Assembly (NCBI RefSeq): GCF_016894245.1
Contig: NZ_CP069792.1
Span: forward strand, 1,054,001-1,118,000
DNA: 64,000 bases
Source: Corynebacterium kroppenstedtii
Lineage (GTDB): Bacteria; Actinomycetota; Actinomycetes; Mycobacteriales; Mycobacteriaceae
Direction: 5' to 3'
Shown here: positions 37,248 to 47,298 of the stretch, piece after piece
Layout of the letters: each line of letters opens with the position of its first letter
Position numbering within the stretch: position 1 is the first letter of the stretch
Program-made: the position numbers and the translations under genes
Notes under the pieces: generated by a model
Told to the model about the DNA's origin: nothing
Database searches by the model: none
Seen by the model: only the letters and a program-made list of their open reading frames with translations

Positions 37248-39374
37248 GTGGCACAAAAAGTGCTTTCTGACCTTCATAAGGTCCGCAACATCGGCATCAT
37301 GGCCCACATCGATGCCGGAAAGACCACCGTAACCGAACGAATCCTCTACTACACGGGTATCAACCGCAAAGTCGGTGAAACCCACGATGGTGCTTCCACC
37401 ACCGACTGGATGGACCAGGAGAAAGAGCGCGGCATCACGATTACCTCCGCCGCGGTCACTTGCTTCTGGAAAGACAACCAGATCAACATCATCGACACCC
37501 CCGGCCACGTCGACTTCACCGTCGAGGTTGAGCGTTCACTTCGCGTCCTCGATGGAGCTGTCGCCGTATTTGACGGTAAGGAAGGTGTTGAGCCGCAGTC
37601 CGAGCAGGTGTGGCGCCAGGCCGCCAAGTACGACGTCCCTCGCATTTGCTTCGTCAACAAGATGGACAAGCTCGGCGCGGACTTCTACTACACTGTCGAC
37701 ACCATCGTCGACCGCCTCCACGCTAAGCCGCTGGTCATGCAGCTCCCCATCGGTGCTGAAGATGACTTCGACGGTGTCGTTGACCTCATCAACATGAACG
37801 CCATCACCTGGCGTGGCAAAGTCGACGTCGGCGCAGAGCCCACCATCGAGGAAATTCCGGCCGACCTCAAAGACAAGGCCGACGAGTACCACGAGAAGCT
37901 CCTCGAGGCCGTCGCCGAGTCCGATGAAGAGCTCATGGAGAAGTACTTCGCCGGTGAGGAACTCACCACCGACGAGATCCACGAGGCCATCCGCAAGATG
38001 GTTGTGAACTCCGAAATCTTCCCCGTGTTCTGTGGCTCCGCCTACAAGAACAAGGGTGTCCAGCCGCTCCTCGACGCCATTAACTGGTACTTGCCGACGC
38101 CTCTCGACGTCGGAGAGGTCCACGGCCACAAGGTCGGCGACGAGTCCGTCGAGCTGACACGCCACCCCTCCGTGGATGCGCCGTTCTCGGCTCTGGCGTT
38201 CAAGATCGCCGCCCACCCGTTCTTCGGTAAACTGACGTTCGTTCGCGTGTACTCCGGTTCCGTCGAGCCCGGCCAGCAGGTCATGAACTCGACCAAGGGG
38301 CACAAGGAGCGCATCGGCAAGCTGTTCCAGATGCACGCCAACAAAGAGAACCCGATGGACGTCGCTAAGGCCGGAAATATCTACGCTTTCATCGGCCTGA
38401 AAGACACCACCACGGGTGACACCCTGTGTGATTCCAATGACCAGATCATCTTGGAGTCCATGGACTTCCCGGATCCGGTTATCGAGGTGGCCATCGAGCC
38501 GAAGTCGAAGGCAGACCAGGAGAAGTTGGGCATCGCTATTCAGCGTCTCGCTGAAGAAGACCCGACCTTCACCGTGAAACTCGACGAAGAGACCGGCCAG
38601 ACCGTCATCGGCGGTATGGGCGAGCTCCACCTCGATGTCCTTGTGGACCGCATGAAGCGCGAATTCAAGGTCGAGGCAAACGTGGGTGCTCCGCAGGTTG
38701 CGTACCGCGAGACCATCCGCAAGCCCGTCGAGAAGTACGAATACACCCACAAGAAGCAGACTGGTGGTTCGGGTCAGTTCGCGAAGGTCATCATCTCTCT
38801 GGAGCCCTACGCACCCAACCCGGACGAGCTGGAAGAGGGCGAGTCTCCGACCTACAAGTTCGAGAACGCCGTTACTGGTGGTCGCGTGCCGAAGGAATAC
38901 ATTCCTTCTGTCGACGCCGGTATCCAGGACGCCATGCAGTACGGTACGCTGGCCGGATTCCCGCTGGTCAACATCAAGGCCACACTTGTCGACGGCCAGT
39001 ACCACGAGGTTGACTCCTCTGAAATGGCCTTCAAGATCGCCGGCGCTCAGGCACTCAAGGAAGCCGTACAGAAGGCGAAGCCGGTTCTGTTGGAGCCGAT
39101 GATGGCTGTGGACGTCATCACTCCTGAGGAGTACATGGGCGAGGTCATTGGTGACGTCAACGCACGTCGTGGCCAGGTTCACTCCATGGAGGACCGCTCC
39201 GGCGCCAAGGTCGTTAAGGCCACGGTTCCGCTGTCGTCCATGTTCGGCTACGTCGGTGACCTCCGCTCGAAGACGCAGGGTCGTGCAAACTACACCATGA
39301 TCTTCGACTCCTACGCAGAAGTTCCGACGAACGTCGCGCAGGAGATCATCGCGGAGCGCACGGGTAACAAGTAA
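37248..39374 (+). CDS. fusA: Elongation factor G
   Basis: EF-G drives ribosomal translocation and recycling with GTP. The 708-residue product carries AHIDAGKTT (P-loop), [13 protein letters not shown] and NKMD GTPase motifs and the domain IV region [15 protein letters not shown] at 37248 gives the conserved start [16 protein letters not shown]. An in-frame ATG at 37203 would add 15 unconserved residues. Confidence 0.97.
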   Translation: MAQKVLSDLHKVRNIGIMAHIDAGKTTVTERILYYTGINRKVGETHDGASTTDWMDQEKERGITITSAAVTCFWKDNQINIIDTPGHVDFTVEVERSLRVLDGAVAVFDGKEGVEPQSEQVWRQAAKYDVPRICFVNKMDKLGADFYYTVDTIVDRLHAKPLVMQLPIGAEDDFDGVVDLINMNAITWRGKVDVGAEPTIEEIPADLKDKADEYHEKLLEAVAESDEELMEKYFAGEELTTDEIHEAIRKMVVNSEIFPVFCGSAYKNKGVQPLLDAINWYLPTPLDVGEVHGHKVGDESVELTRHPSVDAPFSALAFKIAAHPFFGKLTFVRVYSGSVEPGQQVMNSTKGHKERIGKLFQMHANKENPMDVAKAGNIYAFIGLKDTTTGDTLCDSNDQIILESMDFPDPVIEVAIEPKSKADQEKLGIAIQRLAEEDPTFTVKLDEETGQTVIGGMGELHLDVLVDRMKREFKVEANVGAPQVAYRETIRKPVEKYEYTHKKQTGGSGQFAKVIISLEPYAPNPDELEEGESPTYKFENAVTGGRVPKEYIPSVDAGIQDAMQYGTLAGFPLVNIKATLVDGQYHEVDSSEMAFKIAGAQALKEAVQKAKPVLLEPMMAVDVITPEEYMGEVIGDVNARRGQVHSMEDRSGAKVVKATVPLSSMFGYVGDLRSKTQGRANYTMIFDSYAEVPTNVAQEIIAERTGNK

Positions 39375-39785
39375 TCCGCGCACCCTCACCATTACAGCCC
39401 TTCGTCGATCGGGTTACAGGATTGGCGAAGGGCACCGCATGGTAAGGGCCAGCCAGGCACTATCCGCACATTGCTGTCAAAGCAGGCGCTGTTAACTCGC
39501 AGCACATCACAGAAGTGTTTGATGTGAATAGTGTGTGGTGGCCGTTACCATAGAATCAAGGTCGAAGGCAGCTTGAAATACGTTGCCTTACCCCTTTATT
39601 ATGCTGTAACTGGCAATATTTAAATCACCTCTCGTAGAGTCACTCTCTATCGACTCTGACCAGTGTCGACACTAATTTACGATCGGTAATGACCAGGGTT
39701 GACAAGGTGAACATGGTTCTGCGAAAGGTAACACCACCCGTGGCTGCGAACGTCGTAGCCACCGAGAAGTCCAGGAGGACAAACA
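39375..39785. other. Spacer and promoter region of tuf
   Basis: No gene is seen. TAGAAT (39551-39556) is a possible -10 but lacks a well-spaced -35. AGGAGGACAAAC before 39786 is a strong ribosome-binding site. Confidence 0.4.
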
Positions 39786-40976
39786 GTGGCGAAGGCTAAG
39801 TTCGATCGGAGCAAGCCGCACGTAAACATCGGTACCATCGGTCACGTTGACCACGGTAAGACCACCACTACCGCTGCTATCACCAAGGTTCTGTCGGAGA
39901 AGTACCCCGAAGAGAACCAGGCTTTCGCTTTCGACGCCATCGATAAGGCGCCGGAGGAGAAAGAGCGCGGTATTACCATTAACATCGCTCACGTCGAGTA
40001 CTCCACCCCGAAGCGTCACTACGCTCACGTGGATGCTCCGGGCCACGCCGACTACATCAAGAATATGATCACCGGTGCTGCCCAGATGGACGGCGCAATC
40101 CTCGTTGTCGCTGCTACCGACGGCCCGATGCCTCAGACCCGCGAGCACGTTCTTCTTGCTCGCCAGGTGGGCGTTCCTTACATCCTCGTCGCTCTGAACA
40201 AGTGCGACATGGTTGATGATGAGGACCTCATCGAGCTCGTCGAAATGGAAGTTCGTGAACTCCTCGCTGAGCAGGACTTCGACGAAGATGCACCTATCGT
40301 TCACATCTCGGCTCTGAAGGCTCTTGAGGGTGACGAGAAGTGGGAGCAGTCCATCCTCGACCTCATGGACGCCTGCGACGAGTCCATCCCGGATCCGGTT
40401 CGTGAAACCGACAAGCCCTTCCTCATGCCGATTGAGGACATCTTCACCATTACCGGTCGCGGCACCGTCGTCACCGGTCGTGTGGAGCGCGGCAAGCTGA
40501 ACATCAACGATGACGTTGAGATTCTGGGCATCAAGGAAAAGAGCCAGAACACCACCGTCACCGGTATCGAGATGTTCCGCAAGCAGCTCGACTACGCAGA
40601 AGCCGGCGACAACTGTGGTCTGCTTCTCCGTGGTACCAAGCGTGAGGACGTTGAGCGTGGCCAGATTGTGGCTAAGCCCGGCGCATACACCCCTCACACC
40701 GAGTTCGAGGGCTCCGTCTACGTCCTGTCCAAGGACGAGGGCGGCCGTCACACCCCGTTCTTCGACAACTACCGTCCGCAGTTCTACTTCCGCACCACCG
40801 ACGTTACCGGTGTTGTGAAGCTCCCTGAGGGCACCGAGATGGTTATGCCTGGCGACAACGTCGACATGTCCGTTACCTTGATTCAGCCGGTCGCCATGGA
40901 CGAAGGCCTCCGCTTCGCTATCCGTGAAGGTGGCCGCACCGTTGGCGCTGGTCGTGTGACCAAGATCAACAAGTAA
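39786..40976 (+). CDS. tuf: Elongation factor Tu
   Basis: EF-Tu delivers aminoacyl-tRNA to the ribosome. The 396-residue product has [22 protein letters not shown] and NKCD motifs and ends in [17 protein letters not shown] start after AGGAGG. It has a separate promoter region from fusA (410-base gap) and its own terminator. Confidence 0.98.
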   Translation: MAKAKFDRSKPHVNIGTIGHVDHGKTTTTAAITKVLSEKYPEENQAFAFDAIDKAPEEKERGITINIAHVEYSTPKRHYAHVDAPGHADYIKNMITGAAQMDGAILVVAATDGPMPQTREHVLLARQVGVPYILVALNKCDMVDDEDLIELVEMEVRELLAEQDFDEDAPIVHISALKALEGDEKWEQSILDLMDACDESIPDPVRETDKPFLMPIEDIFTITGRGTVVTGRVERGKLNINDDVEILGIKEKSQNTTVTGIEMFRKQLDYAEAGDNCGLLLRGTKREDVERGQIVAKPGAYTPHTEFEGSVYVLSKDEGGRHTPFFDNYRPQFYFRTTDVTGVVKLPEGTEMVMPGDNVDMSVTLIQPVAMDEGLRFAIREGGRTVGAGRVTKINK

Positions 40977-41024
40977 GAACCTCTGACAAGCGTCCCCGGC
41001 TAGTAGCCGGGTGCTAAGAGGTCA

Positions 41025-41052
41025 CCCCGCTGCTCCGCGCAGCGGGGTTTTC
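41025..41052 (+). terminator. Intrinsic terminator of tuf
   Basis: CCCCGCTG (41025-41032) pairs exactly with CAGCGGGG (41040-41047) around a 7-base loop, then TTTTC. A second hairpin (CCGGCTAGTAGCCGG) lies just upstream. Confidence 0.88.
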
Positions 41053-41248
41053 TTTATGCCTGGCTAACTAATAGAGTTGTGCCGCTACACACTTCACTGC
41101 CCCTGGGCAGCTAAACGCCTACACCGCGACCGTGCAGCCACTCCACCCCATTCGCGTGTGCACACAGAACACAACAGAAACAGTTCAGTAGGACATAGGG
41201 GATATATAGAGTAGACCTAGACAGTTCCTTCGCCCTTTAAGGATCCCC

Positions 41249-42379
41249 ATGATTACCGTTTCACACGATCTGCATACTGGCCGCCACCGAGCTACTACGC
41301 CCAGAACCCGCCGCCTCCGGGTTCTCTCCGGCGCTGTCATTGCAGCCGCGGCATTGTTTGCACCGACGGTTGCGTCGCCAAGTGGTGCCTCCGCAGCACC
41401 GGTGCCCAACGTCGACCAGGATGGAAATATTGCTGCACCGGCGCGGACCCAGATATCCTTCCACAACACGTTGACCGGTCACCACGTGGGAACCCTTAAT
41501 GAGCACGAATCGCGCCCGGGTCTATCACTGGTAAAGATGTATATTGCCGACTATGTTTTCGAGCATGGTTCGCCCGAGGACCGCGCCAAGGCTACACAGA
41601 TGCTCCGCTTCTCGGACGATAATATCGCCAGTGAGCTCTACGCGAAGTACCCGAATAGCATCAACGACCGTGCGGGAAAGTACCACCTAGCGGATACTCA
41701 CGGTGCCCCTCATTGGGGAGATAGTACGACGTCAACGGCGGATTCGGTGGCCTATCTGGAAGCGAAGAAGCGCGAAAACCCGCTGGATCCTGTGCTCACG
41801 GCGTTAGCGACGGCATCCCCCGTGGCTGCCGACGGCTATAAGCAGGACTACGGCACCGCAACGCTGCCTGGCGTTGTGGGGACCAAGTGGGGATGGTCAG
41901 ATGATCGTAGCTCCGTGAATGCGTCGGCGTCGTTTGGCCCGTTCTTCTCCGTTTCCGCTAGCACATATGGCCCGTCGCAGCAGTTGACGGACGATGTTCA
42001 GGGTGCATTCACGTCGCAGCCGTGGAACCCCCTAGCGCTGTACGGCGAGTCTGCCTCGTCATCCGGAGCTCCGGCCCCCGCATCCGGTACCTCCAATGAA
42101 TCCGCCCCCGGAGGGTTGACCTCTTATCCCGCCCGTGCCGTCGCACAATCCGCGTTCGACACGTTTAGGGCGGGCGCTTTCAAGGACTTCCAGGACCGTT
42201 ATGCCCCGCCGACATTCGGGCCTATAGGTAATAGTTCGCCCTTCTGGCCGATGGTTAATCACGTTCGCGACGAAGCCCTAGCAAACATCGGCCAGCCGAT
42301 CGTTAACGCCGTACCGGAAAGCGTTCCGGTTCTGAGCGCGGTCGTGCCACTGCTTCCTCCGGCCCCTGCCGCCTCGTAA
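41249..42379 (+). CDS. Secreted SxxK-type serine hydrolase-like protein (class A beta-lactamase/PBP-like fold)
   Basis: The 376-residue product has a basic start (HRATTPRTRRLR), a hydrophobic export segment (about 27-50) and an Ala-rich cleavage area (GASAAPVPN). The mature part shows SLVK (SxxK) in GLSLVKMYIADYV, then FSDDN resembling the SDN loop, and KWGW at the place of KTG. These three blocks, in this order, define the serine beta-lactamase/penicillin-binding fold. The altered third motif makes true beta-lactamase activity doubtful; a peptidoglycan-related or non-enzymatic role is more likely. The C-terminal 110 residues are Ser/Pro-rich then hydrophobic. Confidence 0.65.
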   Translation: MITVSHDLHTGRHRATTPRTRRLRVLSGAVIAAAALFAPTVASPSGASAAPVPNVDQDGNIAAPARTQISFHNTLTGHHVGTLNEHESRPGLSLVKMYIADYVFEHGSPEDRAKATQMLRFSDDNIASELYAKYPNSINDRAGKYHLADTHGAPHWGDSTTSTADSVAYLEAKKRENPLDPVLTALATASPVAADGYKQDYGTATLPGVVGTKWGWSDDRSSVNASASFGPFFSVSASTYGPSQQLTDDVQGAFTSQPWNPLALYGESASSSGAPAPASGTSNESAPGGLTSYPARAVAQSAFDTFRAGAFKDFQDRYAPPTFGPIGNSSPFWPMVNHVRDEALANIGQPIVNAVPESVPVLSAVVPLLPPAPAAS

Positions 42380-42411
42380 ACCCGAGTACCCGCGTAAAAC
42401 AGTAAAAACCG

Positions 42412-43224
42412 TTACTTCTTCTTGGCGACGATGGCAATAGCGGTCAACTCGTTCTCGTATTTCTGGAACGTCTGCCGCATCCCCATCACGCGCTTGCGCA
42501 CTTTAGGCTTCGTCGCAATGTTGAACGCGATCGTGAGGGCCCGCAGGATGCCTTCGTCGCTAATTATCCGTTTGGGCTCCAGCAAGGCCATGGGAGCGAA
42601 ATGCGTCGTCTCAACCTCGAAGCCGTGCGAGCTCAGAAGGTCCTGCCACTCGTGCTCGGTAAGAGGACGGGCGTTGACCTTGATTGACCGGGCGAGGGCT
42701 TTTCGCACATCGGTTTTCGTGTCATCAGAGAGGGTATTGGGCTGGAGGCCAAGCTCGTGAATGGCGTACCGGCCGCCGGGCCGGAGAATACGGTGAACCT
42801 CCTCGATGATGGCCGCTTTACCCTTATCACCCTGCATGGTCAGCATCGCTTCGCCGACGGCAACGTCGACGGACTCGTCGTCCAATGTGGTGTTGTTCGC
42901 CCGGCCCTGCAAAACCCGAATAGCGTTGGCCGGCATATGTCCCGACGCCGCCTGGTGAGCAGCCGCCGCAGCCAGGTGAGCCGCATCCGAGACTTCGTCA
43001 ACTCCCGTGTAGGTGGACGGCTCCTCCGCCACGATCTTTTCCGCGGTTTTCCCAAGACCAGGGGCCAGTTCCACGACGTCATTGCCGTGAAGAGGCAACG
43101 CGCTGAGCATTTTTTCGGTCAATTCCCGCCCGCCGGGGCGGAGGACCTTTTTCCCCACTTGCGCCAATAGCCAGTGTCCGGACTGATTTTCGACGGGACG
43201 ATCACTCATAGGAAGCCGTGGCAT
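42412..43224 (-). CDS. Class I SAM-dependent methyltransferase
   Basis: The 270-residue product has a Rossmann methyltransferase core: VVELAPGLGKTAEKI (motif I, SAM glycine loop, about 48-62), GVDEVSDA (acidic ribose contact), VDVAVGEAMLTM (motif II-like) and ILRPGGRYAIHEL (motif III). This pattern is near the UbiE/menaquinone type 11 group, but the substrate cannot be told. AAGGAG precedes the ATG. A 360-base gap with a terminator separates it from the upstream Asp23 operon, so it is transcribed on its own. Confidence 0.8.
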   Translation of the reverse strand: MPRLPMSDRPVENQSGHWLLAQVGKKVLRPGGRELTEKMLSALPLHGNDVVELAPGLGKTAEKIVAEEPSTYTGVDEVSDAAHLAAAAAHQAASGHMPANAIRVLQGRANNTTLDDESVDVAVGEAMLTMQGDKGKAAIIEEVHRILRPGGRYAIHELGLQPNTLSDDTKTDVRKALARSIKVNARPLTEHEWQDLLSSHGFEVETTHFAPMALLEPKRIISDEGILRALTIAFNIATKPKVRKRVMGMRQTFQKYENELTAIAIVAKKK

Positions 43225-43473
43225 TTCTTCTCCTTGTGCTGGCCGTAGGGGTTTATCTGTGTACGCTCAGGTCACTTTCCGGGCCACTCTAAGGAAGGTG
43301 ACCTTGACTTTATTGTTCCACGGTGGTGAGGAAAACCCGTGGTGGCGGGAAGAGAAATAACTCACATATTAAATGCGCATTTACTACTGACGCGCGTACG
43401 GCTGTGGAAGTCGCCGATAGGGCTGTCTAGCTACCTGAGACATTCGGTGCAGGATGCGGGATTCGCGCACACG

Positions 43474-43518
43474 AGAAAACCGGCTGACCACCTATGAAAT
43501 AAGTGGTCCAGCCGGCTT
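43474..43518 (-). terminator. Terminator of the Asp23/Gls24 operon
   Basis: On the reverse strand, GCCGGCTG(G)ACCAC pairs with GTGGT(C)AGCCGGT and is followed by TTTCTCG. It lies 65 bases past the last gene of the operon. Confidence 0.75.
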
Positions 43519-43582
43519 TGCGTCGGAACCTGTGCGCCCGGCTAAGCCCCAGCATGAAGCCCTCAGGGCCCTTCAGGGGACG

Positions 43583-44137
43583 TTAGCTCGCTTTATCCAG
43601 ATGGATGAGGAATCGCGTATCCACGTCTTCCTGGGGGAGCGCAGAAACGACATCCGACGCTGCTTGGCGGCACTCGCTCCGCACATAATCTAAATCGGCA
43701 TGGGGGTCGCACCGCAGCGTCATCGTGAGGACCTTCTGGCCACGGTCCACCTCAGAGCGGTATTTGCAGTCTGCAATACCGCTATAACGGGTGAGGTCTT
43801 GCGACACGGCGGACGCGATGTCATCCAGCCGAACGGTGACCCGTCCGTTGTCGGCCGATTCTTTTGCTTCCACCTTGGTGACGCGGCGTCGATCGATAAT
43901 CAACCACCAGAACCAGAGGCCAAGGAGGATCAGGATAGCCGAGGCTATACCAAGAGCCGTCGGGTACCAGGACTTATCGGTCAACGTGCCCCAAAAGCTG
44001 GTGTCTGCGTACTCACCGAGCTTTTCAGCTGGAGTGAGGTGCAGAGCTAGGCCGATGCCCCATAGACCGCCTGCGATGAGGATGGCGGCGACCAGGACCA
44101 TAATGATCCGGAGGAATATTGACTTTCCGTGGCTCAT
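43583..44137 (-). CDS. amaP: Alkaline shock response membrane anchor protein AmaP-like
   Basis: The 184-residue product has two membrane helices (about 9-31 and 58-82, ending in WFWWLIIDRRR) and a cytoplasmic C-terminal domain with RVTVRLDDIASAVSQDL like Asp23-family folds. AmaP proteins tether Asp23 to the inner face of the membrane. It overlaps the upstream gene by 4 bases (TCAATGAG on the reverse strand), showing translational coupling. It is the last gene of the operon. Confidence 0.8.
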   Translation of the reverse strand: MSHGKSIFLRIIMVLVAAILIAGGLWGIGLALHLTPAEKLGEYADTSFWGTLTDKSWYPTALGIASAILILLGLWFWWLIIDRRRVTKVEAKESADNGRVTVRLDDIASAVSQDLTRYSGIADCKYRSEVDRGQKVLTMTLRCDPHADLDYVRSECRQAASDVVSALPQEDVDTRFLIHLDKAS

Positions 44138-44976
44138 TGATCACTCCTTGGTCGGGCAAGCCGAACCTTGAGGTCCGGCTGTGTAGACACCGCTTGAACG
44201 ACGGGGCGACATGCCTTGTGCACGCGGTCGGACAGACCAGGGTCGTCCGGGTCGCCAGTAACAGTGACGGTGACGCGTTTAGCAGTTGCGACGGTGGTGG
44301 CATTGAGGACGCCACGTTGGTCTTTCGCACGAGCGCTGCAGGCACGGGCAATGTCCACCGGACGCATCCACAAGGAGGCTTCGTTGTCGATCAAGACGTG
44401 GGTCTTGGTGCGAGGACGAAGGCTAGCAATGAAAATGATGAGGCCCAGCAGCAGCGCAATAATGGCAATGGCCAGGAACATCTGAACCCAGTGAGCATGG
44501 CTGAGCCAATCGATGATCGGGTGCAGCCATGATGGTCCGCTGATCGTGTCGGTTTCCAGGAGGAGTTCGCGGATTCCGACGGCACCACCGGCGAGGAAAA
44601 CGAGTCCAAGGACGAACATCCAGCCACGTGCTCTAGGCGACTTTCGAGGCTCCTTAGCGGGACGGAAGCTCAGCTTCTTCCAGCTGGGAGCTGCGCCCTG
44701 CGTGGGGTTGTCGGTCGTTGGAGTGGACTTGTTAGCGTCCGCCGTCTTCGTGCTGGCTGACGTTGCGTCGGCCTTCGCATCAGCGTTCTTCGCATCAGCT
44801 GGCGACTCAGGCACTTTGCTGTCAGCCTCCGTTTCGGCCTTTCCGGGTGTGATACCCTTCCCGTTCGCGGCATTCGTCGCTTTTCCGGCAGGGTTGTCGG
44901 CCCTAGATTGCCCAATCCCGGCTTGAGCGTTACCAGGTGTCGGTTCGTGTTCGGGTTTCAGTTGGTGTTTAGCCAT
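44134..44976 (-). CDS. DUF6286-type membrane protein of the Asp23 operon
   Basis: The 280-residue product has a hydrophilic Ala/Asp/Lys-rich N-terminal 110 residues, two membrane helices (about 137-155 and 186-206) and a C-terminal alkaline-shock-like domain with RPVDIARACSARAKDQRGV. I recall this C-terminal region as DUF6286, which accompanies Asp23 genes in actinobacteria. It overlaps the upstream gene (TAATG) and the downstream amaP-like gene. The likely role is a second membrane anchor in the envelope-stress complex. Confidence 0.75.
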   Translation of the reverse strand: MAKHQLKPEHEPTPGNAQAGIGQSRADNPAGKATNAANGKGITPGKAETEADSKVPESPADAKNADAKADATSASTKTADANKSTPTTDNPTQGAAPSWKKLSFRPAKEPRKSPRARGWMFVLGLVFLAGGAVGIRELLLETDTISGPSWLHPIIDWLSHAHWVQMFLAIAIIALLLGLIIFIASLRPRTKTHVLIDNEASLWMRPVDIARACSARAKDQRGVLNATTVATAKRVTVTVTGDPDDPGLSDRVHKACRPVVQAVSTQPDLKVRLARPRSDQ

Positions 44977-46430
44977 TACTTCTGTCCCTTCCTCGAACCG
45001 TTTTTAGCGTCATGTGCCTGCTTCGAGCCGCCACGCCCGTCCTTTTGACTACCGTTCTTCTGGCGGTCTCCGCGACCAGCGGGACGTGCGCCTGTCCCGA
45101 ACGTGCTCACGCTAGAGGGAGCTGTGCTTCGGTATCCTTCAGCGTCCCGTCGTAACGCGGGAATGCTGCGGTCCGAGCTCGGGGCTTTGCCTCCTGGGGT
45201 ATTGATTGTCGACGGATAGACCGTCCCAGGGGAGACAACGGTCCGGATCTTTCGCGCGTCGCGCTCACGACGCCGTTGTCTCCTAACCGCACGCTCGGCT
45301 TCCTCAGCCTTCCGCTTCTTCGTCGCATCGGACTGAGCGAAGGGCTGCGGCCAGCCCGCCCGAGCATGGGCAACAGCCTGCTTCTCGTCGTCCTCCAAAG
45401 CCTGCATGACCTTGTGCTGGTCAACAGGTGTTTCGGGGGCCTTCGGGTGGGTGACCTCGGTCTTATCGACGGTGACCGGGGATGGCTTCAGCGGGTACGC
45501 GCGAACCGATTCCACGGGCAAGGACTCCACCACGATGGGGTCGGTGCGTCGAGGCCCGATCTCTCCCACCAAGTGGGTGACCGGAATGCGCTTCGCGGTC
45601 GGGGTGATGCTCGGCGTGATCGGTGTCGGCGTCAGCGGAGGCTCCACCGGGCGCGAATGCGTAACAATCCGCTCGGTCTTCCGTGGTTTAGCGGAGGTAT
45701 CCACATGCACAACGGGCGTGCGATCAACCGACGGATAAATAGTGGGCCTAATCGGCTCAGGCGTCACCGGAGACTGAACATCGGTTCGATTAACCGAGAT
45801 CGGAGTGAGTTCTTTCCGCGTGTGCACCGGCGGTACCGGCCTCACCGTCGTGCGATGCGCAACGACGTCCTTGAACGGTTCGATCCGCGTGTGCTGCGGA
45901 TGGATGAGCTCAGTAGCAGTCCGGTTAACATGCACGGGCGTGAGCGTGACATCCCCAAACGGCTTCGGATGAAGGAGTGTCGTCACTTGCCTGTTCGTCG
46001 TGACGTCCCGTGTCTCTAGTGGCGACGCCGTCACGGCCTCAACGCTGGGCTCGTGCTGGCGTGCGGCAATGTCCTCAGAGGTCACGCGCGTCGGCTGGGC
46101 GTTATCAACGTCACCCGGAACAACAGCTGCGACGGCGACGTCGGCTTTAATGACGGGAATGTCCGTGTACCGCTCGACCCAGGAGTGCAGCGCTTGCCGC
46201 GCGGAGGCGGCAACTTCCGTGACCGGCGATGGCCACCGGACGGCGATCTGCGCCACGATGGACATGGCGCGGTTCTCGGAGTCGAGGTCGACCTCCCAGC
46301 GGGGGAGTTCGCGCCCCGTAACTTTGTCCAGTCCACTTGCGTGATGGATGCACCCGGGAACGGATGCTAGTGCTTGCTCAACAATCCGGCCCACGGCTTT
46401 CTCGGAGATAACTGTGGAGGGTTGAGTCAT
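44976..46430 (-). CDS. Asp23/Gls24 family protein with long Pro/Thr/Val-rich repeat region
   Basis: The first 105 residues (VISEKAVGRIVEQALASVPG; MSIVAQIAVRWPSPVTEVA) form an Asp23/Gls24 domain. The remaining 380 residues are an unusual disordered region with imperfect units such as TPISVNRTDV, TPVHVNRTAT and PSPVTVDKTEV, then a basic tail (RRQRRRERDARK) and a Gly/Lys-rich end. Ordinary Gls24 proteins are 120-200 residues, so this is a large extension. It could bind partners or the wall-membrane interface; function unknown. Confidence 0.7.
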   Translation of the reverse strand: MTQPSTVISEKAVGRIVEQALASVPGCIHHASGLDKVTGRELPRWEVDLDSENRAMSIVAQIAVRWPSPVTEVAASARQALHSWVERYTDIPVIKADVAVAAVVPGDVDNAQPTRVTSEDIAARQHEPSVEAVTASPLETRDVTTNRQVTTLLHPKPFGDVTLTPVHVNRTATELIHPQHTRIEPFKDVVAHRTTVRPVPPVHTRKELTPISVNRTDVQSPVTPEPIRPTIYPSVDRTPVVHVDTSAKPRKTERIVTHSRPVEPPLTPTPITPSITPTAKRIPVTHLVGEIGPRRTDPIVVESLPVESVRAYPLKPSPVTVDKTEVTHPKAPETPVDQHKVMQALEDDEKQAVAHARAGWPQPFAQSDATKKRKAEEAERAVRRQRRRERDARKIRTVVSPGTVYPSTINTPGGKAPSSDRSIPALRRDAEGYRSTAPSSVSTFGTGARPAGRGDRQKNGSQKDGRGGSKQAHDAKNGSRKGQK

Positions 46431-46432
46431 AT

Positions 46433-46621
46433 TTAGCCCCTGCCTCGTCCGCCGCCACGAAGCAGCGAACGCAGGTCTATGAGACCGTCATATTGTGCTC
46501 CGGCTAGGCCTCCGATAGCGCAGAATACGAGCACAAGGAGGAAGCCGGAAAATCCCTGGAGCATGATGGCGAGCGCCAGCATGAAGCCGACGACGACACC
46601 AATGGGAGTTGCGTATTTCAT
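46433..46621 (-). CDS. Small two-helix membrane protein (DUF2273-like)
   Basis: The 62-residue product has two hydrophobic helices (about 7-22 and 26-44) and a Gly/Arg-rich tail (LLRGGGRGRG). DUF2273-type proteins regularly accompany Asp23 and AmaP genes and are thought to help anchor the complex. AGGAAGGTGAAATC precedes the ATG. It ends 2 bases before the next gene. Confidence 0.72.
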   Translation of the reverse strand: MKYATPIGVVVGFMLALAIMLQGFSGFLLVLVFCAIGGLAGAQYDGLIDLRSLLRGGGRGRG

Positions 46622-46726
46622 GATTTCACCTTCCTGGTGAAGATCCTTCCGTGAAGGATAGGAGGGTTGGTTGGACTCGCAATCTGCGCCTTCTGTGGAG
46701 TGCTATCCGGACGCCGTGATGGTTGG

Positions 46727-47191
46727 TTACCGGGGCCGGGTGCTCGTGGAGGCGTACCTCACTGCGCCTGGCATACCTTTCGGTAAGTGGGTCCGCACCG
46801 CGCGCGTCGTCCGTCGGGTCACTCGACGTATACGCTTGACTACGCGTCGAGCGGTGGGTGCGGAGACCGCTACAGCCGCTGCGGCTGCAGCTCCAGCATC
46901 AAGGTGACCGTCGGCATCAGTGTGTCGACGGGCGATATCTTGTGCCCGATCCCAGTTCGCTCCCATCGACGTCGTAGGACGAGGAGTGGGAGCGTACCGA
47001 TCTGCCCATTCCCGGTCGAGTTCGTCGAGTTTACGGATGAACACCTGTGCATCTCCGCCGCGATCGGGGTGATAACGACGGATCAGTGTGCGACGTTGCG
47101 ATATATAGGACGGGTCCTGGGTGTAATCGTTGCCCTCGCGTGAGCCAGCGGACGTACGGTGGCCTCGATGTGAGGAGCTGGAATTACTCAC
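46727..47191 (-). CDS. J-domain-like protein of the Asp23 operon
   Basis: The 154-residue product contains RRTLIRRYHPDRGGDAQVF with the HPD motif of DnaJ helix II-III and a following helix (KLDELDREWAD), about residues 32-66. The rest is an Ala-rich stretch and a very basic tail (RRVVKRIRRVTRRTTRAVR). A free J-domain could recruit DnaK to membrane-stress proteins; this is inference. GTG start after AAAGGA. Residues before the HPD helix are shorter than in a full J-domain, so the fold may be partial. Confidence 0.6.
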   Translation of the reverse strand: MSNSSSSHRGHRTSAGSREGNDYTQDPSYISQRRTLIRRYHPDRGGDAQVFIRKLDELDREWADRYAPTPRPTTSMGANWDRAQDIARRHTDADGHLDAGAAAAAAVAVSAPTARRVVKRIRRVTRRTTRAVRTHLPKGMPGAVRYASTSTRPR

Positions 47192-47298
47192 AGGATCCTT
47201 TCCATTGCTATGTCTGCACTGTGTTGTCTATGCGTGGACGGCTACCACCGGATACGGCTACTTATACCGAAGCATCCATTAAAGGTCAGTAGCGATTC

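Noticed and set aside
37536..39392. Long reverse open frame of 618 codons opposite fusA
   Set aside because: It mirrors the codon pattern of EF-G, has no start signal or family resemblance, and fusA is certain.
41249..42379. Beta-lactam resistance gene
   Set aside because: The third active-site motif is KWG instead of KTG/KSG and the context is not a resistance island.
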